Source of the DNA: Mytilus californianus
Lineage: Eukaryota > Mollusca > Bivalvia > Mytilida > Mytilidae
Length of the DNA: 64,000 nt
Assembly (NCBI RefSeq): GCF_021869535.1
Contig: NW_026262668.1
Coordinates: forward strand, 9,284,348 to 9,348,347
Direction of reading: 5' to 3'
Shown: positions 12,601 to 24,600 of the stretch, one piece after another
Position numbering within the stretch: position 1 is the first letter of the stretch
Layout: each line of letters opens with the position of its first letter
Translations under genes and position numbers: made by a program
Notes under the pieces: model-generated
What the model saw: the letters and a program-made list of their open reading frames with translations, nothing else
Databases searched by the model: none
What the model was told of the DNA's origin: nothing

Positions 12601-15600
12601 AAACATGGGAGGTACATGTAAGTAACACTGGCAGTATATTATGATCAAACAAGGGAGGTAAGTAATACAGCATGTCACGATCATCCCAGGGAGATAAGTA
12701 CATATGCCAGTGGTAGCACATCATGATCAGACATGGGAGGTAAGTAACACAGCATGTCACGATCATCCAAGGTAGATAAGTACATATGTCAGTGGCAGCA
12801 CATTATGATCAAACATGGGAGGTACATGTAAGTAACACTGGCAGTATATTATGATCAAACAGGGGAGGTAAGTAACACAGCATGTCACAATCATCCAAGG
12901 TAGATAAGAACATATGTCAGTGGCAGGACATCATGACACATGGGAGGTAAGTATCACTGGCAGTATATTATGATCTAACAAGGGAGATAAGTACATAAAC
13001 CAGTGGCAGCACATCATGATCAGACATGGGAGGTAAGTAACACTGACAGTATATTATGATAAAACAGGGGAGGTAAGATATACAGCATGTCACGATCATT
13101 CAAGGGAGATAAGTACATATGCCAGTGGCATCACATCATGATCAGACATGGGAGGTAAGTAACACTGACTATATTATGACCTAAAAGGGGAGGTAAGAAA
13201 TACAGTTTATTATAATCATCCAAGAGAGATAAGTATATATGCCATAGACAGCACATCATGATCAGACAATCGCAAGGGGTTGGTAACTTGCACTGTCAGT
13301 TTATTTTGATCATCCAAAGGATATAAGTATAAATGCCGTAGACAGCACATCATGATCCAGCTGGGGTTGGTAACTTGCACTGTCAGTTTATTATGATCAT
13401 CCAAAGGAGATAAGTATATATATGCCATAAAAGCACATCATGATCCAGCTGGGGTGGTAACTTGCACTGTCAGTTTATTATGATCATTAAAGGGAGATAA
13501 GTATATATGCCATAGACAGCACATCATGATCAAGTTAGGAGTGGTAACTTGCACTGTCAGTTTATTATGATCATCCAAAGGAGTTAAGTATATATATGCC
13601 ATAAAAGCACATCATGATCCAGCTGGGGTGGTAACTTGCACTGTCAGTTTATTATGATCATCCAAGGGAGATAAGTATATATGCCATAGACAGCACATCA
13701 TGATCAAGTTAGGAGTGGTAACTTGCACTGTCAGTTTATTATGATCATCCAAGGGAGAAGAGTACATATGCCAGTTTGTCATGTTCAAACAGGTGAGTAA
13801 CATAGGAAGTTTATCACGATCATCTATAAAGGGAGATGATGAAAAAATGAAGCAGAAACTGAACTCTACACATATAAATGCAATATGTTAACTTATTTTG
13901 AAATTGAGCAAGTTTTTAATAAAAGAAAAAAGAAGCATAATGTATTAAAAAAGCTAGTTGTTGATCATATGTGGTCTTAAGGTGCAGACTTGTCATAAGA
14001 ACAGATTTTTAAAGGGAATTTAACAGTATTCAAACATTTATAATTGCAATGAAATAAATCTAACCTTTTATGTTAGAAAGCTTGGGCAATAGATAAATAT
14101 GTTTTTACCATATTTTGTAAATTTTTACATGATAAATACCTACTTTTAAGTTAAATTGTTGAGAAATGAGAGAGATATTATGTTTTTTTTAATTTTTTTT
14201 GTTTATTCTGTTGTCAATTTAGATTGAATGAGGTCTGAAACTAATTTTAAAACATATGATCATGATCAAGTTTCTATTTACAGTATCCTTGGGAAGTGGT
14301 AAAGAAGGCATGGGAACTCGGATTAGTTAATATGCACATACCTCAGGAATATGGTAAGCAGATAAGGTCACATGGGAACTAGGATTAGTTAATATGCACA
14401 TACCTCAGGAATATGGTAAGCAGATAAGGTCGCATGGGAACTAGGATAAGTTAATATGCACATTCCTCGGGAATATGGTAAGCAGATAAGGTAACATGGG
14501 AACTAGGATTAGTTGATATGTGCATACCTCAGGAATATGGTAAGCAGATAAGGTTACATGGGCACTAGGATTAGTTAATATACACATACCTCAGAAATAT
14601 GGTAAGCAGATAAGGTCACATGGGAACTAGGATTAGTTAATATGCACATACCTCGGGAATATGGTAAGCAGATAAGGTAACATGGGAACTAGGATTAGTT
14701 AATATGCACATACCTCTGAAATATGGTAAGCAGATAAGGTCACATGGGAACTAGGATTAGTTGATATGCACATACCTCGGGAATATGGTGAGCAGATAAG
14801 GTAACATGGGAACTAGGATTAGTTAATATGCACATACCTCAGGAGTCAGGAATATGGTAAGCAGATAAGGTTATATGGGCACTAGGATAAGTTAATATGC
14901 ACATACCTAAGAAATATGGTAAGCAGATAAGGTAACATGGGAACTAGGATTAGTTAATATGCACATACCTCAGAAATATGGTTAGCAGATAAGGTAACAT
15001 GGGAACTAGGATTAGTTTATAATATGCACATACCTCGGGAATATGGTTAGCAGATAAGGTAACATGGGAACTAGGATTAGTTTATAATATGCACATACCT
15101 CTTGAATATGGTAAGCAGATAAGGTAACATTGGAACTAGGATTAGTTAACATGCACATTCCTCAGGAATATGGTAAGCAGATAAGGTAACATGGGCACTA
15201 GGATTAGTTCATATGCACATACCTTAGGAATATTGTAAGCACATAAGGTTACATGGGAACTAGGATTAGTTGATATGCGCATATCTCAGGAATATGGTAA
15301 GCAGATAAGGTTAAATGGGCACTTGGATTAGTTAATATGCACATACCTCAGGAATATGGTAAGCAGATAAGGTTACATGGGAACTAGTATTAGTTGATAT
15401 GCGCATATCTTAAAATATGGTCAGCAGATATAATTACATGGGCACTAGGATTAGTTAATATGCACATACCTCAGGAATATGGTAAGCAGATAAGGTTAAA
15501 TGGGCACTAGGATTAGTAATATGCACATACCTCAGGAATATGGTAAGCAGATAAGGTAAAATGGGAACTAGGATTAGTTAATATGCACATTCCTCGGGAA

Positions 15601-18600
15601 TATGGTAAGCAGATAAGGTTACATGGGCACTAGGATTAGTTAATATGCACATACCTAAGGAATATGGTAAGCAGATAAGGTAACATGGGAACTATATATA
15701 GCTAGGATTAGTTAATATGCACATACCTCAGAAATATGGTTAGCAGATAAGGTAACATAGAAACTAGGATTAGTTAATATGCACATACCTCATGAATATG
15801 GTAAGCAGATAAGGTAACATGGGAACTAGGTTTAGTTAATATGCACATTCCTCGGGAATATGGTAAGCAGATAAGGAAACATGGGCACTAGGATTAGTTC
15901 ATATGCACATACCTCAGGAATATGGTAAGCAGATAAGGTTACATGGGCACTAGGATTAGTTTATATGCACATACCTCAGGAATATGGTAAGCAGATAAGT
16001 TACATGGGCACTAGGATTAGTTAATATACACATACCTCAGAAATATGGTTAGCAGATAAGGTCACATGGGAACTAGGATTAGTTAATATGCACATACCTC
16101 GGGAATATGGTAAGCAGATAAGGTTACATGGGCACTAGGATTAGTTAATATACACATACCTCAGAAATATGGTAAGCAGATAAGGTCACATGGGCACTAG
16201 GATTAGTTAATATGCACATACCTCGGGAATATGGTAAGCAGATAAGGTTACCTGGGCACTAGGATTAGTTAATATACACATACCTTAGAAATATGGTAAG
16301 CAGATAAGGTCACATGGGAACTAGGATTAGTTAATATGCACATACCTCGGGAATATGGTAAGCAGATAAGGTAACATGGGAACTAGGATTAGTTAATATG
16401 CACATACCTCAGAAATATGGTAAGCAGATAAGGTAACATGGGAACTAGGATTAGTTGATATGCACATAACTCAGAAATATGGTTAGCAGATAAGGTCACA
16501 TGGGAACTAGGATTAGTTAATATGCACATACCTCGGGAATTTGGTGAGCAGATAAGGTAACATGGGAACTAGGATTAGTTAATATGCACATACCTCAGGA
16601 GTCAGGAATATGGTAAGCAGATAAGGTTATATGGGCACTAGGATAAGTTAATATGCACATACCTAAGAAATATGGTAAGCAGATAAGGTAACATGGGAAC
16701 TAGGATTAGTTAATATGCACATACCTCAGAAATATGGTTAGCAGATAAGGTAACATGGGAACTAGGATTAGTTTATAATATGCACATACCTCGGGAATAT
16801 GGTAAGCAGATAAGGTAACATTGGAACTAGGATTAGTTAATATGCACATTCCTCAGGAATATGGTAAATAGATAAGGTAACATGGGCACTAGGATTAGTT
16901 CATATGCACATACCTTAGGAATATTGTAAGCACATAAGGTTACATGGGAACTAGGATTAGTTGATATGCGCATATCTCAGGAATATGGTAAGCAGATAAG
17001 GTTAAATGGGCACTAGGATTAGTTAATATGCACATACCTCAGGAATATGGTAAGCAGATAAGGTTACATGGGAACTAGTATTAGTTGATATGCGCATATC
17101 TTAAAATATGGTCAGCAGATAAAATTACATGGGCACTAGGATTAGTTAATATGCACATACCTCAGGAATATGGTAAGCAGATAAGGTTACATGGGAACTA
17201 GGATTAGTTAATATGCACATACCTCAGGAATATGGTAAGCAGATAAGGTTAAATGGGCACTAGGATTAGTAATATGCACATACCTCAGGAATATGGTAAG
17301 CAGATAAGGTCACATGGGAACTAGTATTAGTTAATATGCACATACCTAAGAAATATGGTAAGCAGATAAGGTAACATGGGAACTAGGATTAGTTAATATG
17401 CACATTCCTCGGAAATATGGTAAGCAGATAAGGTTACATATGGGCACTAGGATTAGTTAATATGCACATACCTAAGGAATATGGTAAGCAGATAAGGTAA
17501 CATGGGAACTATATATAGCTAGGATTAGTTAATATGCACATACCTCAGAAATATGGTTAGCAGATAAGGTAACATAGAAACTAGGATTAGTTAATATGCA
17601 CATACCTCATGAATATGGTAAGCAGATAAGGTAACATGGGAACTAGGTTTAGTTAATATGCACATTCCTCGGGAATATGGTAAGCAGATAAGGAAACATG
17701 GGCACTAGGATTAGTTCATATGCACATACCTCAGGAATATGGTAAGCAGATAAGGTTACATGGGCACTAGGATTAGTTTATATGCACATACCTCAGGAAT
17801 ATGGTAAGCAGATAAGGTTACATGGGAACTAGGATTAGTTAATATGCACATACCTCGGGAATATGGTATGCAGATAAGGTTAAATGGGCACAAGGATTAG
17901 TTAATATGCACATACCTCAGGAATATGGTAAGCAGATAAGGTCACATGGGAACTAGGATTAGTTAATATGCACATACCTCAGGAGTCAGGAATATGGTAG
18001 GCAGATAAGGTTACCTGGGAACTAGGATTAGTTCATATGCACATACCTCAGGATTATGGTAAGCAGATAAGGTCACATGGGAACTAGGATTAGTTAATAT
18101 GCACATTGCTTTTTTGTCGAGCCTTCGACTTTAGTCGAAAAAAGCGAGACATAGCGATCCTACATTCCGTCGGCGTCGTCGGCGGCGGCGTCCACAAATA
18201 TTCACTCTGTGGTTAAAGTTTTTGAAATTTTAATAACTTTCTTAAACTATCCTGGATTTGTAACAAACTTGGACAGAAGCTTGTTTATGATCATAAGATA
18301 GTATCCAGAAGTAAATTTTGTAAAAATAAAATTCCATTTTTTCCGTATTTTACTTATAAATGGACTTAGTTTTTCTGCCGGGAAATATTACATTCACTCT
18401 GTGGTTAAAGTTTTTAAAATTTTAATAACTTTCTTAAACTATCCTGGGTTTCTACCAAACTTGGACAGAAGCTTGTTTATGATCATAAGATAGTATCCAG
18501 AAGTAAATTTTGTAAAAAAAAAAATCCATTTTTTCCTTATTTTACTTTTAAATGGACTTAGATTTTCTGCCAGGAAACAACACATTCACTCTGTGGTTAA

Positions 18601-21600
18601 AGTTTTTAAAATTTTAATAACTTTCTTATACTATTGTGGATTTGTACCAAACTTGGACAGAAGCTTGTTTATGATCAAAAGCTAGTATCTAGAAGGAAAT
18701 TTTGTAAAAAAATAAATCCATTTTTTCAGTATTTTACTTTTAAATGGACTTAGATTTTCTGCCAGGAAACAACAGATTCACTCTGTGGTTAAAGTTTTTA
18801 AAATTTTAATAACTTTCTTATACTATTTTGGATTTGTACCAAACTTAGACAGAAGCTTGTTTATGATCAAATGCTAGTATCTAGAAGGAAATTTTGTTTT
18901 CTTCCAGTTAACATTACATTCAGTCTGCAGTTAAAGTTTTTAAACATTTATTAGATTCATAAACTATCCTGGATTTTTACCAAACTAGGACAGAAGTTTC
19001 TTACAATCAAAAGATAGTATCAAGAGGAATATTTTTATTGATTTACTTCCTCATTTTTGTTGAGCCTGCGATAAACAGAAAAAAGTAGGCGAGACACTGG
19101 GTTCCGCGGAACCCTTACGAATTTTTTGTTATTTAATGTTATTCAGGGTTATATCTGGTCTATATACCAGCTTTGATAAGTGTTTGGTATAACTATAAAT
19201 TTTCACTTCGTACTAAGAACATCAAAATTATTTATTTTGTAAAAATATTTCCTTTCTCTATTGGTACTGTACACGTATACCTAACAACAAAATTATTTTC
19301 ATTTACCTGTGTTTAAAGTTATTGCAAATGGATGGTATTTTTGTTCGAGCATATTGTTTTTCTTTAATTGTTTAACATTTCTTACCGATATAACATGTTA
19401 CTTTTATTATTCTTCCCTTAGTTTATTTATTTTGTATTTACATTGTGTCATAGGTCAAATTTATTTGTTCAGTGTATGTTCAATGGTGTAAATATGTCCT
19501 TTGATTGAGTTAAGCTATTTCAGTTGATATTTTATAGAGTGTCTTTCTATGTTGTGATGTTACACTATTGTTTCAGAAAAAGGGTGAAGGTTTGGTACCA
19601 TTAAAACATTTGTTTGCACCTGTCCTAAGTCAGGAATCTGATGTTCAGTAGTTGTTGTTTGTTGATGTGGTTCATAAGTGTTTCTCGTTTCTCGTTTTTT
19701 ATATAGATTAGACCGTTTGTTTTCCCGTTTGAATGGTTTTACACTAGTAATTTTTTGGGGCCCTTTATAGCTTACTGTTTGGTGTGAGCCAAGGCTCCGT
19801 GTTGAAGACCGTACTGTGACCTATAATGGTTTACTTTTATAAATTTTGACTTGGATGGAGAGTTGTCTCATTGGCACTCATACAACATCTTCTTATATCT
19901 ACATACCTCAGGAGTATGGTAAGCAGATAAGGTCACATGGGAACTAAAATTAATAAATATACACATACCTCAGGAATATGGTAAGCAGATAAGGTCACAT
20001 GGGAACTCAGATTAGTTAATATGCACATACCTCAGGAATATGGTAAGCAGATAAGGTTACATGGGAAATAGGATTAGTTAATATGCACATACCTAGGGAA
20101 TATGGTAAGCAGATAAGGTTAAATGGGCACTAGGATTAGTGAATATGCACATACCTCAGGAATATGGTAAGCAGATAAGGTCACATGGGAATTAGGATTA
20201 GTTAATATGCACATACCTCGGGAATATGGAAAGCAGATAAGGTTAAATGGGCACTAGGATTAGTAATATGCACATACCTCAGGAATATGGTAAGCAGATA
20301 AGGTCACATGGGAACTAGTATTAGTTAATATGCACATACCTAAGAAATATGGTAAGCAGATAAGGTAACATGGGAACTAGGATTAGTTAATATGCACATT
20401 CCTCAGGAATATGGTAAGCAGATAAGGTTACATGGGAACTAGGATTAGTTCATATGCACATACCTAAGAAATATGGTAAGCAGATAAGGTAACATGGGAA
20501 CTAGGATTAGTTAATATGCACATACCTCAGAAATATGGTTAGCAGATAAGGTCACATGGGAACTAGGATTAGTTAATATGCACATACCTCAGAAATATGG
20601 TTAGCAGATAAGGTCACATGGGAACTAGGATTAGTTAATATGCACATACCTCGGGAATATGGTAAGCAGATAAGGTAACATGGGAACTAGGATTAGTTAA
20701 TATGCACATTCCTCGGGAATATGGTAAGCAGATAAGGTCGCATGGGAACTAGGATAAGTTAATATGCACATTCCTCGGGAATATGGTAAGCAGATAAGGT
20801 AACATGGGAACTAGGATTAGTTGATATGTGCATACCTCAGGAATATGGTAAGCAGATAAGGTTACATGGGAACTAGGATTATAATATGCACATACCTCGG
20901 GAATATGGTAAGCAGATAAGGTTAAATGGGCACAAGGATTAGTTAATATGCACATACCTCAGGAATATGCTAAGCAGATAAGGTCACATGGGAACTAGGA
21001 TTAGTTAATATGCACATACCTCAGGAGTCAGGAATATGGTAGGCAGATAAGGTTACATGGGAACTAGGATTAGTTCATATGCACATACCTCAGGATTATG
21101 GTAAGCAGATACGGTCACATGGGAACTAGGATTAGTTAATATGCACATACCTCAGGAGTATGGTAAGCAGATAAGGTCACATGGGAACTAAGATTAATTA
21201 ATATGCACATATCTCAGGAATATGGTAAGCAGATATGGTCACATGGGAACTCAGATTAGTTTATATGCACATACCTCAGGAATATGGTAAGCAGATAAGG
21301 TTACATGGGAACTAGGATTAGTTAATATGCACATACCTCAGGAATATGGTAAGCAGCTAAGGTCACATGGGAATTAGGATTAGTCAATATGCACATACCT
21401 CAGGAGTCAGGAATATGGTAAGCAGATAAGGTTACATGGGAACTAGGATTAGTTCATATGCACATACCTCAGGATTATGGTAAGCAGATAAGGTCACATG
21501 GGAACTAGGATTAGTTAACATGCACATACCTCAGGAATATGGTAAGCAGATAAGGTCACATGGGAACTCAGATTAGTTAATATGCACATTCCTCAGGAAT

Positions 21601-24600
21601 ATGGTAAGCAGATAAGGTTACATTGGAACTATGTTCATACCACAAGAATATGATGAGGAAAAACTCTTGTTTTTCTTGCCAATTAATGCATTTTTCTACA
21701 AACTAAAGATAAAACATGTTAAGTTAAATTTTCAAAATTAAAACTTGCCATTCATTTAAAACATAAACTAACGAGAGTGAGAAAATACAGTAATTCATGA
21801 TATAAAGTTGTCTGGAACCTCATCATGACCCAATGAAATACTCATATTCATCACAAATTTGTATAGTGATAGTTTTTACACCTAACACTCCAAAGAAAGG
21901 GGTAAACTTTACCTCTGTCTATCTGTTCATCCATACTTAATGAGTCTTTAATAAATTTCAGTCATATTTTTATTATTTTCAGAATAACATTCTATGAAAT
22001 TTTTTTGTCACATTTTTTGCAGCAACTAATAATCTCTTATAAACTCTTTACATGGAAACAAGCTACATCTACTTGTGAAAAACCATCTGGTACATTTTCA
22101 CAATCTGACTTAAATGCAGTTCCTGTGTCCATGCTTTGCTTCCAAAGATGTGACAACACTCTGTTCTATTCTGATAATAATTACATCAGCCTAAAACATT
22201 TTTGAAGGCTGTATCATTAGGAAAAAAACAGAGGAACACGAAAGGACTTTAAAACAGAAAGTAAAGACAGAGTGTTGTCAGATCCTTGTGAACAAAGCAT
22301 GGTCACATGATCTGTATTTTAATCAGAATTTTCGGTTCCTGAGAAATTATACTTCCTGTTTGTTGAAAACCGATATCTTTCAAATGTCAAACGCATATAT
22401 TAAGTATTTTTTCAAATTTGATTTAGTATATAACATTGACTGGGAATATCATTATTGAGCAATAGCTCAAAGTACATCTCATTATTGATGACTTTGTTGA
22501 TAAATAAAAATACAACAGGGAAAGGACAGATGAATGAAAGATGTGAAAAATGAGACAGAAAATTAATAATATCGGTTTACTAAATTAGGTATTGAGTGAT
22601 CACTGTAATACTGTAACCAATGGTCAAGTATCAAAATATAAAGCAAGCACTGAACAACTCTTACTCTTAGACTTCTTGTAAATCAATTCAATATTGATTT
22701 TTAAATAATGACAAAACAAAACAGAAAGAAAGAGCAACTTTAACTAACAAATTTCCTCAACTCAAGATAGGGACATGATTTGATTTTGTTTTCATGTGAA
22801 TATGTTTGTCTTCAGGTGGACTTGGTTTAGGAACTTTTGAATCATGTATCGTAACAGAAGAAATATCCTATGGATGTACAGGTTTTCAGACTGCCATAGA
22901 AGCCAATTCATTAGGGGTATGTATGCTGTAAGAAGTCTCCTTACATTTATTTTTATATGACCACAAAAAATTTTGCAGTCGTATATTGGTATAACGTTTT
23001 CAGCGTCGTCCGAAGACATTTGGTTTCAGGACAAAAACTTTAGTAAATGTAAATAGAAATCTATGAAATTTAAACACAAGGTTTATAACCACAAAAGAAA
23101 GGTTAGGATTGATTTTGGGGGTTATAGTCCTAACAGTTTAGGAATTAGGGGCCAAAAAGGGGCCCAAATAAGCATTTTTCTAGTTTCCAGATAATAACTT
23201 GTGGAGCGGTGTATGGATCTCTCTGAAATTATACCACAAATTTCCATACCCCAAAGGGATGGTTAGGATTGGCTTTTGGGGGTTATGGCTCAAACCGTTT
23301 AGGAATTTGGGGCAAAAAAGGGGGGGAAACAAGGGTTTTCTGGTTAATGGACAATTAAAAAAAAGAACAATGTTATGTTTGGATTACCTCCCTTACACTG
23401 CTTTTAAATTATGTATAAAGAAATGTTGTATTGTCTTGAGGTGATAAGCTGTCAATTTATTTTTAGAAGTTACTATTTAAAAATGCTGATTAAGGAATAT
23501 TAATTTTAGCCATGATTATGTATGTCATTTTCTATTTTAAGACTTTAATGATGTATTTAAATGGGTAATTATGGTTGAAAACTCCATTGGAAATTTGAAT
23601 TGAGATTATGACCATATCTTGAGGGAAAGAATTTTTTTTTGGGAAAAAAGGGTGGGGGCATTTTTTTCTCATTTCAGATTTCAGAAATTTAAAAGAAAAT
23701 TTCTTCAAATATTTTTTTTTGGGGGGGGGGGGGTCAATTCGCAACAGCATAGTGTATTGCACAAGAGCAAAAAATTGAATATAAATTCAAATCATATAAC
23801 CAATTCTAAGTTCTTTGACTACAGTTATTCTGTGTCAGAAACCTATAATGTGTCAAATATTTAATTAAAATCCGAATTCAGACCTGTATCAAGCGCGAAT
23901 ATTGTGTCCATTTTTACCCCAACTGTTCAGGGTTGGACCTCTGCGGTCGTATCCAGCTACACTTGGCGAAGCAATTTATTAATAAGTATCCTTGGTACTT
24001 CAATACATTGCTCCTATTTATCTATGAAAACATTAGCCAGTCCATGTATATTACATTCTCTACAGTCCTAGAGTCCAAGGCAGTAGTCCATGTATATAAC
24101 ATTCTCTACAGTCCTAGAGTCCAAGGCAGTAGTCCATGTATATAACATTCTCTACAGTTCTATGAGTCAAAGACAGTAGTCCATGTATATTACATTCTCT
24201 ACAGTCCAAGAGTCCAAGACAGGAGTCCATGTATATTACATTCTCTACAGTCCTAGAGTCCAAGACAGTAGTCCATTTATATTACATTCTCTACAGTCCA
24301 AGAGTCCAAGACAGTAGGCCAAGTATATTACATTCTCTACAGCCCAAGAGTTCAAGGCAGTGGTCCATGTATATTACATTCTCTACAGTCCTAGAGTCCA
24401 AGACAGTAGTCCATGTATATTACATTCTCTACAGTCCAAGAGTCCGAGACAGTAGTCCAAGTACCATCCGTCTGTTCGTCGGTCTGTCCTGCTTCAGGTT
24501 AAAGTTTTTGGTCAAGGTAGTTTTTGATGAAGTTGAAGTGCAATCAACTTGAAACTTAGTACACATATTCACTATGATATGATCTTTCTAATTTAAATGC

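Noticed and set aside
11803..13803. Minus-strand frames of 60-73 codons inside array I
   Set aside because: They are products of the 82-bp repeat read antisense and have no independent coding signal.
14309..21653. CRISPR-like regular array
   Set aside because: Units are contiguous without unique spacers, derive from exon 4, and the host is an animal genome.
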